A stretch of DNA of 64,000 nucleotides. Source: CADCVT01 sp036389485. GTDB lineage: Bacteria > Actinomycetota > Thermoleophilia > Solirubrobacterales > Solirubrobacteraceae. The stretch spans positions 1-64,000 of the forward strand of contig DASVPR010000018.1 of NCBI GenBank assembly GCA_036389485.1, given 5' to 3'. This document shows positions 23,765-31,133 of this stretch, piece by piece (the stretch's first letter is position 1; every line of letters begins with the position of its first letter). Below the pieces are notes generated by a model, which made no database searches, was not told where the DNA came from, and saw only the letters and a program-made list of their open reading frames with translations. Made by a program: the position numbers and the translations under genes.

Positions 23765-24066
23765 GGCGCGAGCGCCCGGAGCAGCGCCGCGGCCCCCGCC
23801 GCGCAGAGGACCACGACGAGGAACGGCGCCCGCCGCCACACGAGGATCCCGGCGACCGCGAGGGCCGGCACGCGCGCGTCGACCGCGAGCCGCTGGCCGT
23901 CCCCGAGCGTCTGGACGACGACGAGCGCCGCGAGCAGCGGCACCGCGACGAGGTCCAGCGCCCGCCGCGCCCGCGGCCCCAGCTCCCGTCCGCCCGCGAG
24001 CACCGGTCCCGCGGCCTTCAGCGCGTAGGAGACCCCGCCCAGGGTCAGGAGCACCGTCCAGCTCAT
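23761..24066 (-). CDS. azlD: AzlD-family branched-chain amino acid exporter subunit
   Basis: 101 residues, about four membrane helices (WTVLLTLGGVSYALKAAGPV, LDLVAVPLLAALVVVQTL, VPALAVAGILVWRRAPFLVV, LCAAGAAALLRAL). The size and the conserved AxxxRxxP-like start fit AzlD, the small partner of AzlC in branched-chain amino acid (or analogue) export. Its ATG overlaps the azlC stop (ATGA), so the subunits are translationally coupled. It is divergent from an Lrp/AsnC regulator, the usual arrangement for azlCD. Confidence 0.88.
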   Translation of the reverse strand: MSWTVLLTLGGVSYALKAAGPVLAGGRELGPRARRALDLVAVPLLAALVVVQTLGDGQRLAVDARVPALAVAGILVWRRAPFLVVVLCAAGAAALLRALAP

Positions 24067-24746
24067 CCGCGGACTCCGCGCGCGAGGAGCAGGCCGGGCA
24101 CGACGCCGGCGAGCGCGGCGATCACCGGCACGCCCGCCGGCGCGAAGGGCACGAGCGCGAGCGCGATCACCGCCCCCGCGAGCGCCGCCACGGGCGCACC
24201 CGGCCGCCGCAGCTGCGGCGCCAGCAGCGCGAGGAACGCCGCCGGGAACATCGCGTCGAGCCCGAACGCGCGCGGATCGCCGAGCCCGCCGCCGAGCAGC
24301 GCGCCGGCGAGCGTCCCCGCGTTCCAGCACACCCAGACGCTGACGCCCGTGTAGAGGAACGCGCGCCGCGCGGCGTCGGGGTCGTCGTGCGCCCGCGCCA
24401 TCGCCGTCGTCTCGTCGATCACGAGGTGCGCGGTGAGCGCGCGACGTCGCAGCCGGCCTCCCAGGAGCGGCGCGAGCGAGAGGCCGTACGCGGCGTTGCG
24501 CAGCGCCAGCATGACCGCCGGGCCGGCGGCGGCGAGCGCTCCCCCGCCGCCCGCCAGGACGCCGACGAACGCGAACTGCGACGCCCCGGTGAACACGAGC
24601 ATCGACATGACGCATGCCTGCGCGGCGCTCATCCCGGCCGCGACCGCGAGGACGCCGAACGAGACCCCGTACACCCCGACCGCGACGCCGATCCCGACGG
24701 CGTCGCCCAGCATCCGGCGCGGCGTGGCGTTGACGGCGGCGGCCAC
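24063..24746 (-). CDS. azlC: AzlC-family branched-chain amino acid permease subunit
   Basis: 227 residues, about 5-7 membrane helices. Conserved AzlC blocks are visible: GVYGVSFGVLAVAAGMSAAQ, VMSMLVFTGASQFAFVGVLA, LRNAAYGLSLAPLL, and LVIDETTAMARAHDDPDAAR with the HxxIDExxA-type sequence. It forms the large subunit of the AzlCD exporter in the cytoplasmic membrane. It starts at GTG 24746. An Lrp-family gene is divergent, 80 bases away, and probably represses or activates it in response to an amino acid. Confidence 0.9.
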   Translation of the reverse strand: MAAAVNATPRRMLGDAVGIGVAVGVYGVSFGVLAVAAGMSAAQACVMSMLVFTGASQFAFVGVLAGGGGALAAAGPAVMLALRNAAYGLSLAPLLGGRLRRRALTAHLVIDETTAMARAHDDPDAARRAFLYTGVSVWVCWNAGTLAGALLGGGLGDPRAFGLDAMFPAAFLALLAPQLRRPGAPVAALAGAVIALALVPFAPAGVPVIAALAGVVPGLLLARGVRG

Positions 24747-24771
24747 GCCGCAACGCTAGCCCGACCGACGC

Positions 24772-24825
24772 GGCAGTTCGTTGCCTTCTCGCGCGCCAGA
24801 CGGCCCATCTACGGCATGATCTGCC
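24772..24825. promoter_or_regulatory. Possible Lrp-binding half-palindromes between azlC and lrp-like gene
   Basis: Two short inverted repeats of the same type, GGCA-N6-TGCC at 24772-24785 and GGCA-N5-TGCC at 24813-24825, lie about 40 bases apart in the 80-base divergent space. Paired sites on one DNA face would suit an octameric Lrp-type regulator. This is pattern-level evidence only. Confidence 0.3.
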
Positions 24826-24826
24826 A

Positions 24827-25279
24827 ATGGACGCCATCGATCGCGCAATACTGCGCCACCTGCAGGCCGACGGGCGGCTCTCGAACGTCGAGCTGGCCGA
24901 GCGCGTGCGCCTCTCGCCGTCGCCGTGCCTGCGGCGGGTGCGCGCGCTGGAGAGCGCCGGCGTGATCCGCGGCTACCACGCCGACATCGACCCCGCGGCG
25001 GTTGGCCGCGGCTTCGAGGTCGTCGTGCACGTCGAGCTGACGCTGAAGGACCGGGCGACGGTCGAGGCGTTCGAGGCGGGCATCGCGGCCCTCGACGAGG
25101 TCGTCGAGTGCCGCCGGATGTTCGGGCTGCCGGACTACGTCGTCCGCGTCGCGGTCGCCGACGACACCGCCTACGAGGCCTTCTACATGAACCACCTCGC
25201 CGAGCTCCCGGGCCTCGCGCGCGTCAACTCGCAGTTCACGATGAAGATGGTCAAGCGCGAGGGGACGGTGCCCGTCTAG
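24827..25279 (+). CDS. Lrp/AsnC family transcriptional regulator
   Basis: 150 residues. The N-terminal winged HTH reads DAIDRAILRHLQADGRLSNV, then ELAERVRLSPSPCLRRVRAL and GVIRGYHADIDPAAVGRGFE. The C-terminal RAM ligand-binding domain includes VHVELTLKDRATVEAFEAGI, CRRMFGLPDYVVRVAVADD and YEAFYMNHLAELPGLARVNS. The ATG is 6 bases after a CATGAT box, consistent with a leaderless transcript. It probably controls the divergent azlCD exporter genes with an amino acid as effector. Confidence 0.92.
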   Translation: MDAIDRAILRHLQADGRLSNVELAERVRLSPSPCLRRVRALESAGVIRGYHADIDPAAVGRGFEVVVHVELTLKDRATVEAFEAGIAALDEVVECRRMFGLPDYVVRVAVADDTAYEAFYMNHLAELPGLARVNSQFTMKMVKREGTVPV

Positions 25280-25289
25280 AGGCCCGCGC

Positions 25290-26336
25290 TCAGAGCACGA
25301 TGCGTGCGCGGCGCGCCGCCGTGCGACGGCCGCCGATGAGCACGGTCACCGAGACGGAGCCGGTGCGCAGCCGGCGAGCGGCGCGGCGGGGGAGGGCGAC
25401 GCTCGTGGTCCCGGCGCGCAGCGTCCGCCGGACGCGGGCGTGGCGCCGGCCCTGGCGCAGGACGAGCCGCAGGCGGCAGCGGGTGGGGCACGTCGCGCGC
25501 GCCACGACGAGGCGCCCGTCGCTCCCTCGCGCGATGACATCGCGCACGACCGCGGCCGGCTGCGGCTGAGAGGGCGGCGGCTCGGGCGCGGGCGGCGGCG
25601 GGCTTGGCGGCGACGGTTGCGACCACGGCCCGGACCCGCAGTCCTCCGCGGGCGGCGGGCCGGCCGCGATCTGCCCGACGACGACCACCGCGACCGCCGG
25701 CGCGGCCTCGTCCGGCGGTATGTCCTCCGGCGCCCCGTAGCCGATGGCGGGCCACGCGGCCGGCTCGCTGATCCGCGCGTCCGCGACCTTCAGCCACCAG
25801 CCCTCGTAGCGCGCGGGGATCAGCCGGCCGCCGTCGGAGCGGCACCGGAAGAGCCGGTCGTCGAGGATCACCTTGCAGTCGCTGCCGTCCGCGTTCCGGC
25901 ACGCCTGCAGCTGCAGCCAGTCGCCCTCGCGGCCCCAGCCGCCCTCCCACTCGCCCGCGACCGGCCTGACCCAGCCGCCCACGCGCGCCTCGCCCTCGAC
26001 GCTCGGCGCCTTCGTCGACCGCACGCGGCCCCTCCACGACACGGTCGAGACGGTCACGCCGTCCTGCGTCGCCTTGAACACGGACCCGACCGGATCGCTC
26101 TCGCGCACGTGGAGGATTTGCTGGTCGCCGTCGCCGTCGTCGTGCGCCGCACAGCCCGACCCGTCCGAGCCGCAGCGCTCCCAGCTCACCGCGTGCCCAC
26201 CCGGGTTCGCCATGAGCATCGAGAAGCCGTCGCGCTGCACGAAGTAGTCGACGGTCGGCTCGCCGTTGTGCTTCGCGGCGGCGGGGGCCGCGAGCAGCAC
26301 TACGAACGACGAGAGGATGAGAAGTGCGCGTGCGAT
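25290..26336 (-). CDS. Secreted hypothetical protein with Pro-rich linker; non-canonical start likely
   Basis: The first canonical start is GTG 26300, but it would leave only LLAAPAAA of the signal peptide. Upstream in frame, with no stop, is a full signal sequence: IARALLILSSFVVLLAAPAA. A TAGCAT box ends 7 bases before the ATC at 26336, the same spacing as leaderless promoters elsewhere in this window, so I start there. The mature part has several Cys pairs (WERCGSDGSGCAAHDDGDGD, LQACRNADGSDCKVILDDRL), a SPPSPPPPAPEPPPSQPQP linker and a C-terminal beta domain (CPTRCRLRLVLRQGRRHARV). The family is not recognised. Confidence 0.7.
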   Translation of the reverse strand: MARALLILSSFVVLLAAPAAAKHNGEPTVDYFVQRDGFSMLMANPGGHAVSWERCGSDGSGCAAHDDGDGDQQILHVRESDPVGSVFKATQDGVTVSTVSWRGRVRSTKAPSVEGEARVGGWVRPVAGEWEGGWGREGDWLQLQACRNADGSDCKVILDDRLFRCRSDGGRLIPARYEGWWLKVADARISEPAAWPAIGYGAPEDIPPDEAAPAVAVVVVGQIAAGPPPAEDCGSGPWSQPSPPSPPPPAPEPPPSQPQPAAVVRDVIARGSDGRLVVARATCPTRCRLRLVLRQGRRHARVRRTLRAGTTSVALPRRAARRLRTGSVSVTVLIGGRRTAARRARIVL

Positions 26337-26415
26337 CCGTCCAATGCTAAACCCATTTCGCGGCCAGCGTGACCGCTCGCACCCACGGGCGCGGGGCGAG
26401 TGTCAGCATTCGGCG

Positions 26416-27753
26416 ATGGCCGCTCCGCCGATCAGGTACGCGTTGTCCGGCGACGTCTCGATCGCCTACCAGACGCTCGGCGACGGCCCGATCGACCTCG
26501 TCCTGGTGCTCGGCTTCGCCACGCACCTCGAGCTGCAGTGGGAGCTGCCGGCGTTCCAGCGGTTCGTCGAGCGGCTCGCGTCGTTCGCGCGGGTGATCCT
26601 GTTCGACAAGCGCGGGACCGGGCTCTCCGACGCGGTGACGGCGGTCCCGACGCTCGAGGAGCGCATCGACGACGTTCGCGCCGTCATGGACGCGGCGGGA
26701 TCGGAGCGGGCCGCGTTCTTCGGGATCTCCGAGGGCGGGCCGATGAGCGTGCTGTTCGCGGCCACGCATCCCGCCCGCGCGGCGGCGCTCGTGCTCTACG
26801 GGGCGATGGCCCGCACGACGTGGGCGCCCGACTACCCGTGGGCGTCGCCCGCCGACGCGCTGCGCGAGTCCGCCGCGGAGTTCATCGTCCCGTACTGGGG
26901 TCGCGAGCCGGAGGGGATCCTCATGCTCTTCTCGCCGACGATCGCGCACGACCCGCAGGCGCAGGAGTACACGGCGCGGATGGAGCGCCACGCCGCGAGC
27001 CCGGCGATGGTCCAGCAGATGTTCGAGATGTTCCTCGACATCGACGTCCGCGCCGCGCTGCCCGCGATCGCCGTCCCGACGCTCGTGCTGCACCGGCGCG
27101 GCGACCGCGTCGTCAACCGGCGCGCCGGCCGCCATCTGGCGTCGCAGATCGAGGGCGCCCGGTACGTCGAGCTGCCGGGCATCGACCACATACCGTGGGT
27201 CACCGACGCCGAGGACGTCCTCGGCGAGGTCGAGGAGTTCCTCACCGGCGCGCGCTCCGCCCCGGAGCCGGACCGCGTCCTCGCGACGGTGATGTTCACC
27301 GACATCGTCGGGTCGACCGAGCGGGCCGCGCAGCTCGGCGACGCGCGGTGGCGTGCGCTGCTCGAGGCGCACCACGAGGCCGTCGACCGCCAGATCGCGC
27401 GCTTCCGCGGCCGGCGCGTGAAGACGCTGGGCGACGGCTGCCTCGCCACGTTCGACGGCCCGGCGCGCGCCATCCGCTGCGCACGCGCGATCGCCGAGGC
27501 CGCGCGCGCCGACGGGCTGGAGGTGCGCGTCGGCCTGCACTCGGGCGAGGTCGAGCTCGTCGGCGACGACGTCGGCGGCATCGCGGTGAACATCGGGTCG
27601 CGGGTGAACGCCGTCGCGGGGCCGGGGGAGGTCCTCGTGTCGAGCACGGTCAAGGACCTCGTCGCCGGCTCGGGCATCCGCTTCGAGGAGCGCGGGACGC
27701 ACGAGCTCGAGGGCGTCCCCGACGAGTGGCGCCTCTTCGCCGCCAGCGGTTAG
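26416..27753 (+). CDS. Alpha/beta hydrolase fused to adenylate/guanylate cyclase catalytic domain
   Basis: 445 residues. Residues about 1-275 are an alpha/beta hydrolase: DLVLVLGFATHLELQWELPA, LFDKRGTGLSD, nucleophile elbow AAFFGISEGGPMS, a late Asp/His region (RRGDRVVNRR, ELPGIDHIPWVTDAED). Residues about 285-440 are a class III cyclase domain: VLATVMFTDIVGSTERAAQL with the metal-binding Asp, RRVKTLGDGCLATFDGPARA, VGLHSGEVELVGDDVGGIAV and NIGSRVNAVAGPGEVLVSST. This architecture is common in Actinobacteria; the hydrolase part may sense a ligand and control cyclic nucleotide synthesis. It is cytoplasmic. It ends 9 bases before the next gene. Confidence 0.9.
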   Translation: MAAPPIRYALSGDVSIAYQTLGDGPIDLVLVLGFATHLELQWELPAFQRFVERLASFARVILFDKRGTGLSDAVTAVPTLEERIDDVRAVMDAAGSERAAFFGISEGGPMSVLFAATHPARAAALVLYGAMARTTWAPDYPWASPADALRESAAEFIVPYWGREPEGILMLFSPTIAHDPQAQEYTARMERHAASPAMVQQMFEMFLDIDVRAALPAIAVPTLVLHRRGDRVVNRRAGRHLASQIEGARYVELPGIDHIPWVTDAEDVLGEVEEFLTGARSAPEPDRVLATVMFTDIVGSTERAAQLGDARWRALLEAHHEAVDRQIARFRGRRVKTLGDGCLATFDGPARAIRCARAIAEAARADGLEVRVGLHSGEVELVGDDVGGIAVNIGSRVNAVAGPGEVLVSSTVKDLVAGSGIRFEERGTHELEGVPDEWRLFAASG

Positions 27754-27762
27754 GGTCGGCGC

Positions 27763-28257
27763 ATGGGCCTCTTCAGGCGGATCAGAAACCCGGTCGACGG
27801 CTGGGCCGAGGTCGTCGAGGCGTGGTCGGACCGCAACAACAACGGCGCGATCAGCAACTGCAAGATGAAGCTCGACCTCGTCGACGTGCCCGGCGTCGAG
27901 CGCCAGGTCGTCAAGCACCACGAGAAGGCGGTGATCCCGAGCCGGTGGCCCGAGGTCGGGATGCGCGTCGCGGTGACCGTCGACCGCGACCACCCCGACC
28001 GCGTCGACGCGCACTGGGACTCCGTCTTCGGCGAGATGCGCGGCGGCGCGGCGGGCTACGCGGCGGAGATGGCGCTGCAGGCCGCCGGCATCGAGGTCTC
28101 GCTCTCGAAGGGCGATCCCAACTACGTCGAGCCCCAGCCCGAGCCGGACTTCCAGGAGAAGATCGCCGAGGTCGGCCGTCGCCACGCGGCGGGCGAGATC
28201 ACCGCCGACGAGATGTCCGCGGAGATCGCGCGCATCATGGACTTCCCCGGCTACTGA
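27763..28257 (+). CDS. Hypothetical protein with short helical C-terminal domain
   Basis: 164 residues. The first 110 residues are a soluble beta-rich domain (CKMKLDLVDVPGVERQVVKH, WPEVGMRVAVTVDRDHPDRV, DAHWDSVF). The last 35 residues (FQEKIAEVGRRHAAGEITAD, then EMSAEIARIM) resemble the SHOCT-type short C-terminal helical hairpin found at the end of many bacterial proteins. The ATG is 6 bases after TAGGGT, which overlaps the stop codon of the preceding gene, so it has its own leaderless promoter. The function is unknown. Confidence 0.75.
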   Translation: MGLFRRIRNPVDGWAEVVEAWSDRNNNGAISNCKMKLDLVDVPGVERQVVKHHEKAVIPSRWPEVGMRVAVTVDRDHPDRVDAHWDSVFGEMRGGAAGYAAEMALQAAGIEVSLSKGDPNYVEPQPEPDFQEKIAEVGRRHAAGEITADEMSAEIARIMDFPGY

Positions 28258-28258
28258 G

Positions 28259-29029
28259 TCACATCGACAGCCCGCCGTCGACGGCGAACGTCTGGCCGGT
28301 GACGTAGCTCGCCTCCTCCGACAGCAGGAAGACGATCGCGCGCGCGACCTCCCACGCGGTGCCCTGGCGGCCGAGCGGGATCGGCGTCCGGTCGCGGTTC
28401 GAGCGGCCCGCGCTGGCCAGCCGGCCGAGCGGCGTGTCGATGAGGCCGGGGCACACGACGTTCGAGCGGACCTGCCGGCGCGAGCCCTCGAGCGCGACGT
28501 GCCGCGACAGCCCGATGAGCGCCGCCTTCGACGCGTCGTACGCGGGCAGCCGCGTGCCGGGGCGTAGGCCGGCGATCGAGCTGACGAACACGATCGAGCC
28601 GCCGGGCGGCATGAGCGGCAGCGCGTGCTTGGCGATCAGGACGTGCGAGCGGAGGTTCACGGCGAGGGTCTTGTCCCACGACTCCGGCTCGACGCCCGCG
28701 AGCCCCAGCCCGCCGAACCCGATGCCCACGTTGAGCACGACCCCGTCGAGCCCGCCGAGCGCCTCCTGGGCCGCCGACACGACGCGCTCGCAGTCGTCGG
28801 GCTCGGAGACGTCCGCGACGATCGGCGTCGCCGCGTCGCCGATCAGCCCGACGGTCTCGGCCGCGGCCGCCTCCTCGCGGTCGACGACGGCGACTGTTGC
28901 GCCCTCCACCGCCGAGAGCACGGAGACCGCTTGGCCGTTGCCGGCCGGCGCGTCGGGATCGCCGTGGCTCAGCCGGCCGCCGCCGACGACGAGCACGCGG
29001 CGGCCGTCGAGACGCCGCTCGACGTGCAC
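28259..29029 (-). CDS. Short-chain dehydrogenase/reductase (SDR)
   Basis: 256 residues from GTG 29029, with GGAGG 5 bases upstream. The cofactor loop is the atypical form RVLVVGGGRLSHGDPDAPAG followed by NGQAVSVLSAVEGATVAVVD, known in a subset of SDRs in place of TGxxxGxG. Then come NVGIGFGGLGLAGVEPESWD, the catalytic Ser region IVFVSSIAGLRPGTRLPAYD, YDASKAALIGLSRHVALEGS with Tyr and Lys, and the C-terminal SYVTGQTFAVDGGLSM. It is a probable NAD(P)-dependent oxidoreductase with unknown substrate. It is divergent from a CMD-family gene. Confidence 0.9.
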   Translation of the reverse strand: MHVERRLDGRRVLVVGGGRLSHGDPDAPAGNGQAVSVLSAVEGATVAVVDREEAAAAETVGLIGDAATPIVADVSEPDDCERVVSAAQEALGGLDGVVLNVGIGFGGLGLAGVEPESWDKTLAVNLRSHVLIAKHALPLMPPGGSIVFVSSIAGLRPGTRLPAYDASKAALIGLSRHVALEGSRRQVRSNVVCPGLIDTPLGRLASAGRSNRDRTPIPLGRQGTAWEVARAIVFLLSEEASYVTGQTFAVDGGLSM

Positions 29030-29077
29030 GGGCCCCTCCGCCGCCGTGGCGAGGACGGGATCGATACGGTCGGCCAC

Positions 29078-29629
29078 ATGGCCATCATCCCGTACGCGCA
29101 CGAGGATCCGCAGGACGACCGCGTGCGCGCCGTGCTCGACCGCCTACCCGAGCCAAGGATCAACCTGTTCACGATGCTGGCGAACGCGCCGGCGCTGATC
29201 GGCCCGGCGCTGCGGCTGGGCGAGGCGATCCTGACCCGCGGCGACCTGCCGGTCGCGCTGCGCGAGCTGGCGATCCTCCAGTCGGCGAAGGTGACCGGCA
29301 CCGAGTACGAGTGGGTCCAGCACGAGGCGATCGCGAAGCTCGTCGGCGTCCCCGAGGAGAAGGTCGAGGCGATCAGGACCGGCGACCTCGGCGCGCTCGA
29401 GCCGGCCGAGGCCGCCGCGATGCGGCTCGTCGCGGGCTGCATCGGCGACGCGACCCCCGGCGAGGCGCTCGTCCGCGACGTGGCGGAGCACCACGGCCGC
29501 AACGGCCTCGTCGAGCTGCTCCTCGTCGCCGGCTACTACGCGATGCTCGGCGGCGTCATGCGCGCGGTGCGGATCGACGTCGACTCGGTCGTGGAGAAGG
29601 GGATGATCGACGCCGAGCGGCTGTCGTAG
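29078..29629 (+). CDS. Carboxymuconolactone decarboxylase family protein
   Basis: 183 residues. The CMD fold is seen in LFTMLANAPALIGPALRLGE, LPVALRELAILQSAKVTGTE and YEWVQHEAIAKLVGVPEEKV. The AhpD-type CxxC is absent; instead the EYEWVQHE segment with conserved Glu/His is that of the hydrolase-like CMD group. A decarboxylase or lyase on a lactone-like acid is possible. The ATG is 7 bases after TACGGT, so the mRNA may be leaderless. The 3' end overlaps the convergent TetR gene by 74 bases. Confidence 0.87.
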   Translation: MAIIPYAHEDPQDDRVRAVLDRLPEPRINLFTMLANAPALIGPALRLGEAILTRGDLPVALRELAILQSAKVTGTEYEWVQHEAIAKLVGVPEEKVEAIRTGDLGALEPAEAAAMRLVAGCIGDATPGEALVRDVAEHHGRNGLVELLLVAGYYAMLGGVMRAVRIDVDSVVEKGMIDAERLS

Positions 29630-30227
29630 GGGGCAGCCCGACCGCGCGGCGCATCGCGGCGCGGACGCGGTCGAGGCCAGCGGGCTCGCCGAGCAGCCGC
29701 GCCGCGACGCTGCCGCCTGAGGCGAGGCTGTGGAGCTCGAACGCGACCGCGGCGGGATCGCGGTCCGCGCCGAGGTCGCCGGCGTCGCGCGCCCGCCGCG
29801 CCTCGCTCTCGAGCACCGCCAGCCAGCGCCGGACAGCCGCGGCCACCTCGTCGTGGAGCCGGCCCGACCGCGCGTCGTACTCCACCGACGCGGTCGTGAC
29901 GAAGCACCCGCCCGGGAAGACGTCCTCGCGCAGGTGGTCGATCCAGAGGTCGACGATCAGCTCGAGCCGCTCGAGGCCGGCGGGCGCGTGCTGGGCGCGC
30001 GCCCACACGACCTCCGTGAACCGCTCGATGGCGGCGGCGAGCACCGCGGCCTGCATCGACTCCTTGTCGCCGAAGCGGCCGATCAGGCCGCTCTTGCTCA
30101 TCCCGAGCTGCCCGGCGAGGCGCCCGATCGTCAGCCCCTCGAGCCCCTCGATCGAGGCGAGGTCGACCGCGGCCGCCACCGTCTGCTCGCGGCTCTCGGC
30201 GACGGCGGCGGGTGCGCGGCGGGGCAC
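29556..30227 (-). CDS. TetR/AcrR family transcriptional regulator
   Basis: 223 residues. The N-terminal HTH is REQTVAAAVDLASIEGLEGL, then TIGRLAGQLGMSKSGLIGRF and GDKESMQAAVLAAAIERFTE. The C-terminal helical ligand domain (LERLELIVDLWIDHLREDVF, PGGCFVTTASVEYDARSGRL) is the TetR_C form typical of YfiR/AcrR-like repressors. The last 28 residues are basic and come from DNA antisense to the CMD gene end, so the native stop may have shifted. The GTG start has TATAGT 8 bases upstream. A 28-bp palindrome beginning 10 bases upstream implies autoregulation and repression of the divergent MBL-fold gene. Confidence 0.9.
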   Translation of the reverse strand: MPRRAPAAVAESREQTVAAAVDLASIEGLEGLTIGRLAGQLGMSKSGLIGRFGDKESMQAAVLAAAIERFTEVVWARAQHAPAGLERLELIVDLWIDHLREDVFPGGCFVTTASVEYDARSGRLHDEVAAAVRRWLAVLESEARRARDAGDLGADRDPAAVAFELHSLASGGSVAARLLGEPAGLDRVRAAMRRAVGLPPTTAARRRSSPSPRPSRRRSAPRA

Positions 30228-30237
30228 GAGGCACGAC

Positions 30238-30265
30238 TATACAGAACGAACGATCGTTCTGTATA
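30238..30265. promoter_or_regulatory. TetR-type operator palindrome between TetR and MBL-fold genes
   Basis: Twelve-base perfect arms TATACAGAACGA and TCGTTCTGTATA flank a 4-base centre ACGA. The left arm overlaps the TATAGT box of the TetR gene and the right arm contains TATAAC-like sequence for the divergent gene, so a bound dimer would block both promoters. A second perfect palindrome GAACGATCGTTC is nested off-centre (30248-30259). Confidence 0.85.
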
Positions 30266-30293
30266 ACGTGACTCCAGAACGAGAGGAGCCGCG

Positions 30294-31133
30294 ATGCGGA
30301 TCAGGTGGCTGGGATGGGCGGGGGTCGAGCTGGAGGCGGACGGGCAGACGCTCGTGATCGATGCGCTCGACGACCCCGGCGCGGTGTTCGCGCCGTTCGG
30401 GGAGCGGGCGGCCGGCGCGCGGCTGCCGGAGGTCACGCCTCCACGGGCCGGCACCGCCGCGGCGGCGCTGGTGACGCACCTGCACCGCGACCACGCGGAC
30501 GCCGCCGCGATCGTCTCCGCGCTCGCGCCGGACGCCCCGGTCCTCGAGCCGCCCCCAGCCTCGGGGGAGCCGCTCGAGAACCTGGCGCTCGTGCAGGCGA
30601 ACCGCGAGCTGGCGGAGACGTCGCTCGATCGCGCGGGGCTGGAGCCGTGGGAGTCCGCGACCGTCGGACCCTTCACCGTCACCGCGGCGCCCGCCGTCGA
30701 CGGCCTCGGCGACCCGCAGGTGTCGTGGGCGGTGGAGGCGGACGGCGTCCGGGTCCTGCACCTCGGCGACACCGCGTTCCACGGCTTCTGGTGGCGGATT
30801 GCCCGCCGGCTCGGGCCGTTCGGCGTCGTCCTGCTGCCGGTCAACGGCGCGGTCGTCGACTTCCCTCACCGTCAGCCGCCGAGCCCGTTCCCGGTCGCGC
30901 TGTCGCCGGAGCAGGCCGCGGTCGCCGCCTCGATCCTGGGCCCGCGGGTCGCGGTGCCGATCCACGCGGAGGGCTACGAGCTCGACGGCGTGTACGTGCC
31001 GGTACCGGACGCCGCGGAGCGCTTCGCGGCGGCCGCGGCGGAGCACGGGATCGACGTTCAGCTCCCGGAGCTCGGGCGGGAGCTGGACCTCGCCACGACG
31101 AGCACGTGGCGCAGTGCGGCGTCGGCGCAGTAG
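30294..31133 (+). CDS. MBL-fold metallo-hydrolase (UlaG-like)
   Basis: 279 residues. MRIRWLGWAGVELEADGQTL opens the fold; the metal motif is THLHRDHADAAAI (HxHxDH), with later ligands in RVLHLGDTAFHGFW and VAVPIHAEGYELDG. It resembles UlaG-like lactonases or phosphodiesterases. The ATG has AGGAG upstream, unlike its leaderless neighbours, so translation uses a ribosome-binding site. It sits behind a TetR operator 29 bases upstream and should be induced by that regulator's ligand. Its 3' end overlaps the convergent decarboxylase by 76 bases. Confidence 0.88.
   Translation: MRIRWLGWAGVELEADGQTLVIDALDDPGAVFAPFGERAAGARLPEVTPPRAGTAAAALVTHLHRDHADAAAIVSALAPDAPVLEPPPASGEPLENLALVQANRELAETSLDRAGLEPWESATVGPFTVTAAPAVDGLGDPQVSWAVEADGVRVLHLGDTAFHGFWWRIARRLGPFGVVLLPVNGAVVDFPHRQPPSPFPVALSPEQAAVAASILGPRVAVPIHAEGYELDGVYVPVPDAAERFAAAAAEHGIDVQLPELGRELDLATTSTWRSAASAQ

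Noticed and set aside
30248..30259. Second LexA box (GAACGATCGTTC)
   Set aside because: It lies inside a longer perfect 28-bp palindrome between a TetR gene and its target, which explains it better; the central bases also fit the LexA consensus poorly.
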